NCBI GenBank assembly: GCA_963835885.1 | Contig: CAWIHF010000020.1 | Coordinates: 1-64,000 of the forward strand | Source of the DNA: Roseiarcus sp963835885 | Lineage (GTDB): Bacteria > Pseudomonadota > Alphaproteobacteria > Rhizobiales > Beijerinckiaceae | Reading direction: 5' to 3' | Length of the DNA stretch: 64,000 nt | Shown: positions 27,405 to 36,100 of the stretch, in pieces | Numbering within the stretch: the stretch's first letter is position 1 | Layout: each line of letters opens with the position of its first letter | Notes under the pieces: model-generated | The model's database searches: none | The model's input: only the letters and a program-made list of their open reading frames with translations | What the model was told of the DNA's origin: nothing | Made by a program: the position numbers and the translations under genes

Positions 27405-27797
27405 GCTCGTTCTTCGATACGAATGTTCTGGTCTATGCTTTCGCCAATGACGAGCCCAAGCGCGAGAGGGCGGCAGAATGTGCTGGCCTCAGGCGGCGTT
27501 ATCAGCGTGCAGGTCGTGAACGAATTTGCGAACGTGCTACGCAAGAAGCAGCGTCAGCAATGGCCGGCGATCGAAGCAGCGCTGGGGGTCGTCGAGAGAT
27601 GGTTCGAGCCGATCCGGCCGCTGACCCTGGATACGCACCGCGCGGCGCTTGCATTCGCCCGGGACGACGGAGTCGGATTTTATGACGCCCTGATCATCGC
27701 TTCGGCTGTCGCCGCCGGATGCGATCGCGTCTACAGCGAAGATTTTCAGCACGGCCGTCGCTTCGGCGATTGCATGATCGTCAATCCGTTCCTCTAA
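27401..27797 (+). CDS. PIN-domain toxin (second pair), one frameshift
   Basis: The N-terminal FFDTNVLVYAFANDEPKR gives the first Asp of a PIN domain. The rest, with VLASGGVISVQVVNEFANVL, PLTLDTHRAALAFA, GVGFYDALIIASAVAAG and YSEDFQHG, lies one frame over. The shift is at about 27477 (an extra T before GTGCTGGCC). All four acidic PIN residues are present across the two frames. Probably an RNase held in check by the preceding antitoxin. Confidence 0.82.
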
Positions 27798-27809
27798 ACG
27801 CGCCCGACC

Positions 27810-28554
27810 ATGAACTCCGAATCCCTCGTCGCGAAAGTCTGGAACTTCGCCCACGTCCTGCGCGACCAGGGCGTCTCCTACCAGGCCTATATCTCGCAGA
27901 ACTCCTATTTCTTCTTGTTCCTCAAGATGGACGAGGAGCGGGTCGAGCTGATCGGAGAGCCGTCGCTGATGCAGGCGGGCTCGCCCCTGGGAGGACGCTG
28001 CGCAACTTCAATTTCCACACCCTGCTGCTGCTTTGGTTGGTGCGCAGATCGTAGATCCACAGAACGTGCTCTTCTTTGACAAAGCGCCGCCATCCAACCG
28101 CCGCCGGATCGCTCGCCCGCCCCGCCTTCGAACAGCACGTTGTCGGGCATGACGACCGCCGCTTCGCCGTTCGGCGCGAGCGCGCTCATGATGTGCTGCA
28201 GGAAGTTGAGCTGCTTGTTAGCGCTTCACCCTGAAAGAGCGGCCGATGACGCGCGCCGACCTCGACGATTTCGTCGGCTGTTTTCGCTCAGGCCAAGTCT
28301 ACGAGCGGAAGGAGACCGAACGCTTTCGCAAGTTCCCGCTCGATGCGCTGATGGCCCGCGACAAGCTCAATCTCGACATCTTGTGGCGGAAGGACGACAT
28401 GCTCGACGACCCCGACCTGTCGCCCCCGCCTGACGAGGTCACGGCCGAAGTGGTCGAGAGTTTGGAGGCGGCGCTGGCGAGCCTTCGGTCGGTGGCGGCC
28501 CGGGTCACCGCCGCACCGCCGCGGATGGACTTGACGGGAGGAAGAGATGCGCAA
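27810..28554 (+). pseudogene. hsdM: Scrambled remnant of a type I methyltransferase gene (hsdM)
   Basis: Plus-strand 27810-27990 encodes an HsdM N-terminus (MNSESLVAKVWNFAHVLRDQ, LKMDEERVELIGEPS). Plus 28216-28540 encodes the C-terminus (RFTLKERPMTRADLDDFVG, LMARDKLNLDILWRKDDML). Between them lie short hsdM pieces in alternating orientation: FNFHTLL (+, about 28010), LWIYDLRTN (-, about 28040-28065), NVLFFDKAPPS (+, about 28063-28095) and QLNFLQHIMSALAPNGEA plus VMPDNVLFEGGAGE (-, about 28110-28212). Most of the catalytic domain is missing, so no working enzyme is possible. Confidence 0.75.
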
Positions 28555-28558
28555 TATC

Positions 28559-30051
28559 TCAACGAGCCCATCCGCGACGCTTTCGAGTGTAACAAGTTCT
28601 GCGACACTCGCGCGAGTTCAAACATTCGAAATGCTCCGGGCGAGGAAGCCCGATCGGGCCGGGAAAAGTTCCCGAAGTCGATCGGACTGATTCGCGCAAT
28701 CCGAATCTCGCTTCGACGATCGCGCCCCCGTCCGGCGAAGCGCGAAAGGCGAATTCGCCGCCTAAGACTTTGACGCGCTCGCGCATGCCCGACAGCCCCA
28801 TTCCCGCGCTTGTCTCGGCGTCTTTACCGCGGCCGTCGTCGACGATCCGGATGCGAAGCCCGGCGAGCGCCGGATCGCCGAGCGCAATTCTGGACGTCGG
28901 CGACTCGAAGGCCAGCTTCGCCTCGATGTGGCGAGCGTCCGAATGACGATAGGCGTTGGTCAGCGCCTCCTGAACGAAACGGTAGACGGTCAGGCTGGCG
29001 AGCGGGCCCAGTTCGGCGATCCCCGCCGCGCTCGCCAGGACGAGCGCCACGTCCGGCTCGGCCCGTCGCCAGTGCTCCGCCAGCGCCTGCAGCGCCGCCG
29101 CCAGGCCGAGTTCCTCGAGGGCGGCCGGCCGCAGGTTGGCGAGGATGCGGCGATTTTGGCGTTGCAGGGCCTCCACCTGATCGCAGATCGCGACCGCCGC
29201 CTCGGCTGCATCGTGATCCGCGGCGCGACCCAATCGATTGGCCAGGATCGCCGCGTTTGCTCGCAGAGCAAACAGATGCGGCCCGAGTTCGTCGTGCAAT
29301 TCATTCGCGATCGACTTGCGTTCCTCGTCGTGAGCGGCGAGCACGCGTTCGATCAATTGCCGATTGGCGGCGCTGAGGCCGGAGAGCGCTTCGGCGAGGC
29401 GATTGATCCGCGAGCAAATATCGACAAACTCCGGCGATCCCGACGTTTGCGCGCGCGCGCTGAAATCTCCCGCTTCGAGTTCGCGCGAGCGCGGCGCCCG
29501 CGACGCCGAGGGGGCGGAGCGATCGTCGCAAGAACATGCCCGTCGCGATGATGACCGCGAGCGCCAGCGCGCCTCCGGCGGCGAGTTGGGCGCGAGCCTG
29601 CGACCAGACTTCATCGACGACGTCGGAGGGGTCGGCGACGATGACGATCGAGTTCGAGACGGCGCCCCTTGATCACGACCGGAATTGTCGTGATGTGGCT
29701 TGGCGTGTGGACCAAAGCGCGAAACCATTGCGGCGCCTCGGCGCGCGATTTGGGTGGCGCGGCGATGGCTGAAGCAATCGCGGTTTGACCGAGGCCGACG
29801 CGCACATGCCGCAAGAATTGCAGGCTGTCGACCAAGGCGACGACGGCCTGCTCGGGTTTTGGCGCGTCTTGGAGGCCGGCGAGCGAGGTTTCAATGAACT
29901 CTTGCGTCAGCCGCGAAACACTGCGCGCTTCCGCCTGCACGCGCGGGCCGGCGCGGGCGAGAATGCCGCCGATGTCGGCGGCGATCCAAAGCAGGAGCAG
30001 CATCGCGAACATGAGATTGAGACGATGCCGCAAGGAGATGTTTCGCCACAT
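28559..30051 (-). CDS. Sensor histidine kinase (NarL-type, HisKA_3), one frameshift
   Basis: The N-terminal membrane helix (LNLMFAMLLLLWIAADIGGIL) is followed by a periplasmic sensing region of about 120 residues, a second helix (LALAVIMATGMFL), a HAMP linker (RPLGVAGAALARLEAGDFSA), the phosphoacceptor His in ANELHDELGPHL and an HATPase domain (RFVQEALTNAYRHS, VDDGRGK, GMGLSGMRERV). A shift at about 29660 joins VVIKG to AVSNSIVIVADPS and fits one extra G in a GGGG run. It is divergent from its likely partner regulator at 30182. The last about 30 residues run beside the hsdM relic and may be replaced sequence. Confidence 0.85.
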
Positions 30052-30181
30052 GAAGACGGCTCCCGAACAAATGTAACGTTGATTTTGCCCATGTCCCTGT
30101 CAATGTCGGGCTCAAAGCGGGTTCGGGCGCCGCGGCTGCGGATCGTTGCGCTTTCCTGGGCCGCGCAACGGAGGAGGGCGG

Positions 30182-30802
30182 GTGCGGGTTCTCGTCATCG
30201 ATGATCATCCGATCGTGGTGTCCGGATGCAGGGCGTTGCTCGAGTTCGATCCGACCATCAAGGTGATCGATGCGACGGATGCGAATTCCGGCTATGCTGC
30301 CTATTTCGCCCACCAGCCCGACGTCGCCCTGATCGACCTGAATTTACCGGGCCTGTCAGGGATTGAAGTCTGCCGCCGCATTCTTCAAAGGCAGCCCGAG
30401 GCGAGGATCATCATCTTCAGCATGAACGACGATCCGCTATTCGCCATGCGGGCGATCGAGGCTGGCGCCAAAGGCTATATCGCGAAGAGCGACGACCCGT
30501 TGCTGCTCGCCCAGGCGGTCCGTCGCGTCGCCGAAGGCGGCAGCTACCTTCATCCCGAGATGGCGCGCGAGATCGCGTTCCGGCGAGTTGGGTCCAACGC
30601 CAGCCGCGTCTCGGACCTGAGCTCGCGGGAAATGGAAATCCTGCGCCTTCTCGCCAAGGGCGAGACCATGGCTGAAATCGCCGACGTCCTGCACGTCTCC
30701 TACAAGACCGTCGCCAACAACTGCACCCAGCTCAGACAGAAGCTCGGGGCCCGGAGCGCGATGGACCTGATGCGGATCGCGATCGATTTGAAGCTCAGCT
30801 GA
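30182..30802 (+). CDS. LuxR/NarL-family response regulator
   Basis: A 206-residue two-domain regulator. The receiver domain has VLVIDDHP acidic pair, the phosphoacceptor Asp in VALIDLNLPGLSG and Lys in GAKGYIAKSD. The C-terminal LuxR helix-turn-helix reads LSSREMEILRLLAKGETMAEIADVLHVSYKTVANN. GTG at 30182 is chosen because GGAGGGCG lies just upstream and the receiver fold starts at once. It diverges from the kinase across 130 bases and is convergent with pqqE. Position next to pqq suggests control of methanol oxidation, resembling FlhRS/RfdRS-type pairs; that is inference. Confidence 0.9.
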   Translation: MRVLVIDDHPIVVSGCRALLEFDPTIKVIDATDANSGYAAYFAHQPDVALIDLNLPGLSGIEVCRRILQRQPEARIIIFSMNDDPLFAMRAIEAGAKGYIAKSDDPLLLAQAVRRVAEGGSYLHPEMAREIAFRRVGSNASRVSDLSSREMEILRLLAKGETMAEIADVLHVSYKTVANNCTQLRQKLGARSAMDLMRIAIDLKLS

Positions 30803-30856
30803 CAGGGGCCTATCCGAAGGGCGATTTTATTGCCGCAGCGCCGAACGCATCTGTCC

Positions 30857-31972
30857 TCACGCCTCGACCTTCTCCTTGTACGACCGCCAGCGAATTGGTC
30901 CCGGAGCCGCCTCGGCCTCGTCTGACGCCAGCGCCGCGATGCGGGCGTGGTGAGGCGATTTGTGGCAGGCCGGGTCGGTGGCCGAAGCGTCGCCGACCAG
31001 CGCCAGCGCCTGGCAGCGGCAACCGCCCCAGTCGATCTCGCGCCGGTCGCAGGAGCGGCACGGCTCACGCATCCATTCCGTGCCGCGAAAGGCGCGGAAG
31101 GCCGGGCTGTCGCGCCAGATCTCGCCGAGCGAATGGTCGCCGACGTTCCAGAATTCCAGGCCCGGAATTGATTCCGCCGCGTGGCAGGGCAGCGCCTTGC
31201 CGGAGGGCGAGACGTTGATCGCGAGCCGGCCCCAGCCGCCGGCGCAAGGTTTTGGATAGCGGGCGTAATAGTCCGGCACCACCATGTCGATGACGAGCCT
31301 GCCCTTGAGTTTTGGCCGCGCCTCCTCGACGAGCGCAATCGCTACTTCCGTCTCCTTGCGCGGCGGGATCAGCGCGGCGCGGTTGATCAGCGCCCAGCCG
31401 TAATATTGCGTGTGGGCGACCTCGAGCCGGCGCGCGCCAAGCTCGAGCGCCAGATCGATGAACGAGCCGACCTGATGCAGGTTGGACCGGCTGATAACAG
31501 CGTTGATGGTGAGCGGCAGGCCGGCCTTGGTCACCATCGCAGCGAAGGCGCGCTTTTTTTCCCAGGCTCCGTCGTAATGGCCGAGCCGGTCGTTGGTCGC
31601 CTTGTCGGCTCCCTGGAAGGAAAGCTGCGCGTGGTCGAGGCCCGCTTCGACCAGATCGCCCCACAGCTTCTCGTTCACCCCGACGCCGGAGGTGATGAGG
31701 TTGGTATAGAGACCGGCCTCAGAGGCGTGCCGCGTAAGATCCGCGATGTCGCGCCGCGCGGTCGGCTCGCCGCCGGAAAGATGGACATGCAGCGCGCCGA
31801 GCGCGGCGGCCTCGCTGAACACGCGCTTCCAGATTTTGCCGTCGAGTTCGGCCGCGGGCCGCTCGAGCGCCACCGGGTTCGAACAGTGCGGGCAGCCGAG
31901 CGGGCAGCGATGCGTCAGTTCGACCAGCACGCCGATCGGCGGGGCAGGGGGCGGCGGAGAATGGGCGGTCAT
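30857..31972 (-). CDS. pqqE: PQQ biosynthesis radical SAM protein PqqE
   Basis: Forms the Glu-Tyr carbon-carbon link in peptide PqqA, with PqqD as chaperone. The radical-SAM motif CPLGCPHC (CxxxCxxC) is at residues 24-31, LSGGEPTARRD is near residue 65, and the SPASM Cys set is visible in AGGWGRLAINVSPSGKALPC, CRSCDRREIDWGGCRCQ. 371 residues, typical. Its start overlaps the pqqD stop by 4 bases. It is the last gene of the TonB-receptor-to-pqqE run. Confidence 0.96.
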   Translation of the reverse strand: MTAHSPPPPAPPIGVLVELTHRCPLGCPHCSNPVALERPAAELDGKIWKRVFSEAAALGALHVHLSGGEPTARRDIADLTRHASEAGLYTNLITSGVGVNEKLWGDLVEAGLDHAQLSFQGADKATNDRLGHYDGAWEKKRAFAAMVTKAGLPLTINAVISRSNLHQVGSFIDLALELGARRLEVAHTQYYGWALINRAALIPPRKETEVAIALVEEARPKLKGRLVIDMVVPDYYARYPKPCAGGWGRLAINVSPSGKALPCHAAESIPGLEFWNVGDHSLGEIWRDSPAFRAFRGTEWMREPCRSCDRREIDWGGCRCQALALVGDASATDPACHKSPHHARIAALASDEAEAAPGPIRWRSYKEKVEA

Positions 31973-32244
31973 GATTTAAGCACCCTCTTGGCCTCGAGGT
32001 CGCCAAGCATGGCGACGACGTCCTTTTCGATCACCGCCGCCGGCGCATTATAGCGCGCCGCGAGATCGGCGACGATCGCCGCGAGATTGCGCTCGCCGTC
32101 GCAGAGCTGCAGCACCGCGGCGGCGGTCTCGTCGACTTCGAAAATCCGCTCCGGCGCGAGCAGCGTCCATCGTCCGCGCACCTCGTCGCGCTTGAGCTTG
32201 ACGCCGCGCGGCAGGCGCGGCCGCGAGTTGCCGTCGATCGTCAT
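31969..32244 (-). CDS. pqqD: PQQ biosynthesis chaperone PqqD
   Basis: A 91-residue protein that binds PqqA and presents it to PqqE. Family features: PRGVKLKRDEVRGRWTLLAP, DETAAAVLQLCDGERNLAAI and a helical tail. The ATG at 32244 lies 2 bases after the pqqC stop, whereas longer in-frame starts would overlap pqqC and lack conservation. Confidence 0.94.
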   Translation of the reverse strand: MTIDGNSRPRLPRGVKLKRDEVRGRWTLLAPERIFEVDETAAAVLQLCDGERNLAAIVADLAARYNAPAAVIEKDVVAMLGDLEAKRVLKS

Positions 32245-32246
32245 CG

Positions 32247-32990
32247 CTATGAGCCCGGCCGGAACGCGCCGGGCGGAACGGCGCCGCAGACATAGGCGTG
32301 GTGCAGCGCATCGAGCTGCACCCACAATACGTCGGTCTTGAACTTGAGCGCCGCGATCGCGCCCTTTTGCTGATCGACGGTGCGCGCGGTGCGCTTGACA
32401 TATTCCAGGGCGAAGTCCGCGTCCTTGGGGGCCTGGTCGAGACGACGGCGGAAATAGGCGACGACCTTCTCGTCGATGAAGGCGTAATTGGCCAGCATGC
32501 CGTCGATCCGCCGCCGGTGGATCGAGGGGGCGAAGAGTTCGGTCAAGCTCGACGCCACGGCTTCGACCAGCGGCTTCTCGCGCACGAAATGCACGTAGGC
32601 CTCGACGGCGAAGCGGGTCGCGGGAAGCGCGCCTTCCTGCGAGATCACGTAATCGCGGTCGAGCCCGAGACCGTCGGTCAGGATCAGCCAGCGTTCGATG
32701 CCGCCCCTGTCGTCGCCATGACCGTCATGGTCGGTGACGCGGTGCAGCCATTCGCGCCGCAGCTCGCGGTCATCGCAGCGCCCGATGAGGGATGCGTCCT
32801 TGCGCGGAATGGCCGCCTGGTAGACGTAGCGGTTGAGCGCCCAGGCCTGCACCTGGCCCTTGTTCAGCTTGCCCCCGTGCAGGAGGTCATGGAAGGGGTG
32901 CAGATCGTGATAGCGCTCGGGGCCGACGGCGCGCAGCGCGGCCTCGAGCGCCTCCGGGCTCATCGGCTCGGAAAACGCATGCTTGTTCAT
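32247..32990 (-). CDS. pqqC: Pyrroloquinoline-quinone synthase PqqC
   Basis: Catalyses the last, oxygen-dependent ring closure to PQQ. A 247-residue all-helical protein with HPFHDLLHGGKLNKGQVQAW, ALNRYVYQAAIPRKD, HRVTDHDGHGDDRGGIERWL (active-site His and Arg) and YAFIDEKVVAYFRRRL. The ATG at 32990 overlaps the pqqB stop (ATGA). Intact. Confidence 0.96.
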   Translation of the reverse strand: MNKHAFSEPMSPEALEAALRAVGPERYHDLHPFHDLLHGGKLNKGQVQAWALNRYVYQAAIPRKDASLIGRCDDRELRREWLHRVTDHDGHGDDRGGIERWLILTDGLGLDRDYVISQEGALPATRFAVEAYVHFVREKPLVEAVASSLTELFAPSIHRRRIDGMLANYAFIDEKVVAYFRRRLDQAPKDADFALEYVKRTARTVDQQKGAIAALKFKTDVLWVQLDALHHAYVCGAVPPGAFRPGS

Positions 32991-33916
32991 GGACTGACCT
33001 CCATTCCGTCGAAGGCCACGTCCCATCCCGCCGCCTTCACCGTCGCTTCTTCGGCCGATCCTTCGATGAGGATCGGGTTGGAATTGTTGATGTGGATGAG
33101 GATGCGCCGCACGTTCCCGTGCCGCGCCAGCGCCTCTAGCGTTCCGCCCGGTCCCGAGACCGGCATGTGCCCCATGCGGCGGCCGGTCTTGTCGCCGAGG
33201 CCGTTGGCGATCATCTCGTCGTCGGCGAACAGGGTGCCGTCGAAGAAGAGCACGTGAGCGGCGGCGATGCGCTTGTGCAGATCGTCCGTCACATGGGCGC
33301 AGCCCGGCGCATAGACGAGCCGGCGGCCCCCCGCCTTGACGACGACGCCGACCGTTCCCTCGCCGATCTCGTCCGTCCTGACCTCTCCCTCCTCGAGCCA
33401 GAGCGGCACTTTCCCCGGGACCGCGAACAGTTCGACCGTCAGGCCCGGCAGCGGCTCGAACGGCTCACCCAGCTTGACCGCCTTGCGCGGGACGATGTCG
33501 CGGCCGACGACGTCGAAGATTTTGTTGGCGCCGATCGTCTCAAGGGTGGCGCGGGTGCCCCAGATCGTGAAGGGCTGGCGCTCGCGAAGCGCGAGCAGCC
33601 CGGCCGCATGATCAACGTCGGTGTTGGTGAGCAGCACCGCCGCGATCGGCGAATGACGCCCCTCCCCTTTTGGCTGGAGCGCGGGCGTCGCGAGGATCTG
33701 CGGGCGCAGGTCGATCGATGCGTTGAGCAGGAGCCATCGCCGCCCGTCGGCGCTGACGGCGAGGCTCGACTGGGTGCGCGGCTTCACCCTTGGATCGCCG
33801 TCCCAGGCGAGGCGGCAGACCCGGCAGCCGCAGTTCCATTGCGGCGCCCCGCCCCCGCCGCCCGAGCCAAGCACCAGCGCCCTCAGGCTCGGCGAGGATT
33901 CGCTAGCGGGGGTCAT
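32987..33916 (-). CDS. pqqB: PQQ biosynthesis protein PqqB (metallo-beta-lactamase fold)
   Basis: A 309-residue metallohydrolase-like protein that hydroxylates the PqqE-linked Glu-Tyr intermediate before PqqC. Starts with LVLGSGGGGGAPQWNC. The structural zinc ligands CGCRVC follow at about residue 30, then LLTNTDVDHAAGLLAL, APGCAHVT and MGHMPVSGPGGT. The ATG at 33916 overlaps the 3' end of tonB by 14 bases. No pqqA peptide gene precedes it; the usual place is occupied by tonB. Confidence 0.96.
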   Translation of the reverse strand: MTPASESSPSLRALVLGSGGGGGAPQWNCGCRVCRLAWDGDPRVKPRTQSSLAVSADGRRWLLLNASIDLRPQILATPALQPKGEGRHSPIAAVLLTNTDVDHAAGLLALRERQPFTIWGTRATLETIGANKIFDVVGRDIVPRKAVKLGEPFEPLPGLTVELFAVPGKVPLWLEEGEVRTDEIGEGTVGVVVKAGGRRLVYAPGCAHVTDDLHKRIAAAHVLFFDGTLFADDEMIANGLGDKTGRRMGHMPVSGPGGTLEALARHGNVRRILIHINNSNPILIEGSAEEATVKAAGWDVAFDGMEVSP

Positions 33917-34865
33917 AGTTGAAGCTCGTCGCGACGCGTATCGACCCGCCGGGCGGCGGCGGGAAATGCGCCGATTGCACCAGGGTCCGCGCGGCGGCGT
34001 CGAGGTCCCGGTCACCCGACGAACGAGTAATCGCGAAAGACGAGAGCGCCCCGGAGGAGCCGATGGTGAAGGCGACGCCGACCACGCCTTTCGCGCCGCG
34101 CGCCCGCGCTGCCGCAGGATAAAACAGGCGACTGCGGATGGCGCCCGCCACGGCCGAAACGTAGGCCGACTTCGAGGCGGCGCTCGCCTCGGCGCGAGAG
34201 GCGGACGAACGCTCCTGCCGAAGCCGCTCTTCCCGGGCCGCGGCCGCCTTGGTGGCTTCCTCGGATCTCCGTTCGGCCTCGCGCTCGGATCTCCGCTCGG
34301 CCTCGCGCGCCCTCGGCTGCGTACGCTCCGGCTTCGGCTCGATCTTCGGGGCCGCCTTGATCCGCTCTTTCGGCGGCTCGACCCGTGGTTGAGGCGGCGG
34401 CGGGGGCTTCGGCGGGGCGAGTTCGACTGGTGCCGGCGGGGGCGGAGGTTCGGGCGGCGGGGTCTCTGCGACGGGCGGTGGAGGTGGAGCGGGGGCCGCG
34501 GGAGCCTCCGCCGCGGGTGGCGGAGGAGGCGTCTCGGGAACTGGGGGTGGCGCTTCGACAGCGGCGGGAGGCGTTTCGACCGGCGGGGACGCCTCTTGCG
34601 GAGGCGGCGCGGGAGCCGGTTCGGCGGCGGCTTCCGGAGGCTTCGGCGGTTCGGGCGCAGGCGGCGGGGCTTCCGGCGGCGCGGCCTCGATGTCGACGAC
34701 GACTTCCGTGGGTGGCGCCGGCGGCGCCTTCGCCGCCAGATACGGCAGCATCGCGATCGCGGCGGCGTGCAGCGCGACGACCGCCGCAATCACCGCCGGA
34801 CGAAGCCAGACGGGATCGATCGCCGGCGGCTCGAAGCTCCGCCCGCCCAGAGCCGCGTCCGTCAT
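33903..34865 (-). CDS. tonB: TonB energy-transducing protein
   Basis: Spans the periplasm to energise the outer-membrane receptor. One N-terminal helix (PAVIAAVVALHAAAIAMLPYL) anchors it. A long Pro/Glu/Ala/Lys-rich spacer (residues about 45-190) follows, then the globular TonB_C domain (SRLFYPAAARARGAKGVVGV, SSGDRDLDAAARTLV, FPPPP). 320 residues. It overlaps exbD upstream by 4 bases and pqqB downstream by 14 bases, tying metal uptake and PQQ genes in one transcript. Confidence 0.92.
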   Translation of the reverse strand: MTDAALGGRSFEPPAIDPVWLRPAVIAAVVALHAAAIAMLPYLAAKAPPAPPTEVVVDIEAAPPEAPPPAPEPPKPPEAAAEPAPAPPPQEASPPVETPPAAVEAPPPVPETPPPPPAAEAPAAPAPPPPPVAETPPPEPPPPPAPVELAPPKPPPPPQPRVEPPKERIKAAPKIEPKPERTQPRAREAERRSEREAERRSEEATKAAAAREERLRQERSSASRAEASAASKSAYVSAVAGAIRSRLFYPAAARARGAKGVVGVAFTIGSSGALSSFAITRSSGDRDLDAAARTLVQSAHFPPPPGGSIRVATSFNYDPR

Positions 34866-35311
34866 GGTTTCGGCGCTCGTTCGGTCGGCGCGGCGGCGCG
34901 GCGGCCGCTCGAGACGATGGCGATGCGGGTCACGCCGTTCGCGGCGAGGTCGTCCAACACCGAGACGACGTCGCCGTAGGACGCGTCCCTGTCGCCGCGC
35001 AATTGCACGACGCCGCTGGACTCGCCGAGTTTCGCCTTGACCGTCGCCGCCAACTGGTCGCGCGACACGGAATCCTTGCCGACCGAGACGGCGCCGTCCT
35101 TGGCCACGCCGACCACGACCGGGTCCTTCGTTTCCAGAGGCTGCGCAGTTTGGGCTTTCGGCAGATTGACCTTGATCCCCGTCGCCAGCATCGGCGCGGT
35201 CACCATGAAGATGATGAGCAGCACCAGCATCACGTCGACCAGCGGCGTGACGTTGATCTGGGCCAGCGGCTCGTACAGGCCCTCGCCGATCTTGCGCGGA
35301 TCCATCGCCAT
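34862..35311 (-). CDS. exbD: Biopolymer transport protein ExbD
   Basis: A 149-residue proton-channel component. One helix (PLVDVMLVLLIIFMVTAPML) carries the essential Asp in NVTPLVDVMLVLL, and a periplasmic domain with VQLRGDRDASYGDVVSVLDDL follows. The start ATG (35311) overlaps the exbB TGA. With ExbB it converts proton flow into TonB movement. Confidence 0.93.
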   Translation of the reverse strand: MAMDPRKIGEGLYEPLAQINVTPLVDVMLVLLIIFMVTAPMLATGIKVNLPKAQTAQPLETKDPVVVGVAKDGAVSVGKDSVSRDQLAATVKAKLGESSGVVQLRGDRDASYGDVVSVLDDLAANGVTRIAIVSSGRRAAAPTERAPKP

Positions 35312-35973
35312 CACGGCGCCTCGTTGCGCCGGCGCGGGCCGTCATCGCGAGTCACCTCGGCCGGCCGCGAAATCAGCCTGACCGCGCGTTCCTCGACGAA
35401 CGACGCCATCTCCTGGCCGAGCCGCGCGTAGGCGGCGCCGATCCGATTGTAGCCGATCGAGGCGGGAATTGCCGCGGCGAGGCCGTAAGCGGTCGCGGCG
35501 AGCGACTTGGCGATGCCGGGCGCGACGGTCGCAAGGCTCGTGTCCTGCGCCTGCGCGATCGCGGCGAAGCTCGCCATGATTCCCCAGACCGTGCCGAACA
35601 GGCCGACGAACGGCGCGACGGACGAGATGACCGCGAGATTCGGCAGCCCGCCCTCGGACCGGGTGAGAAGCTCGCGCGCGGCGCGCGCCATCGTGTCCGA
35701 GATGCGCGCCCTCAACTCGCTGACGGTCTCTCCGGGAATGCGCCGGTGCGCTTCCTCTTCGCCCGCGGCTGTGACGCCCGAGAGGGATTTCGCGATCGTT
35801 CCGTCAGCGCGCGCGGTCCGCACGGCTCGGCGAAGGCGCACCACCGAAATCACGCCCTCGATGATGAGCACCCAGCACCAAAGCGAGGCGATGAACAGGA
35901 CGGCCATGACGGCCTTGCCGACGAGACCGGCCTCGGTGAACAGCCCAATCGGAGACAGGTCCAAACCCTGCAT
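35311..35973 (-). CDS. exbB: Biopolymer transport protein ExbB (MotA/TolQ/ExbB family)
   Basis: A 220-residue three-helix channel protein: AVMAVLFIASLWCWVLIIEGV near residue 20, VISSVAPFVGLFGTVWGIM near residue 118 and TAYGLAAAIPASIGYNRI near residue 160, the second and third forming the family's conserved core. The ATG at 35973 (MQGLDLSP) has a GAGGG ribosome site. It starts the exbB-exbD-tonB-pqqBCDE overlap chain, 127 bases downstream of the receptor gene. Confidence 0.93.
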   Translation of the reverse strand: MQGLDLSPIGLFTEAGLVGKAVMAVLFIASLWCWVLIIEGVISVVRLRRAVRTARADGTIAKSLSGVTAAGEEEAHRRIPGETVSELRARISDTMARAARELLTRSEGGLPNLAVISSVAPFVGLFGTVWGIMASFAAIAQAQDTSLATVAPGIAKSLAATAYGLAAAIPASIGYNRIGAAYARLGQEMASFVEERAVRLISRPAEVTRDDGPRRRNEAP

Positions 35974-36100
35974 GCCAAACCCTCGTTTCGCTCCCGTATG
36001 CGCGTCTTCTTGCGCGGCTAAATCGTCTATCTCAAGGCGGAATGCGAAGGCGCTCAAAAGCTCGATTACCCGGAAGCCCGCGAGACGCGGCCGCAGACCG

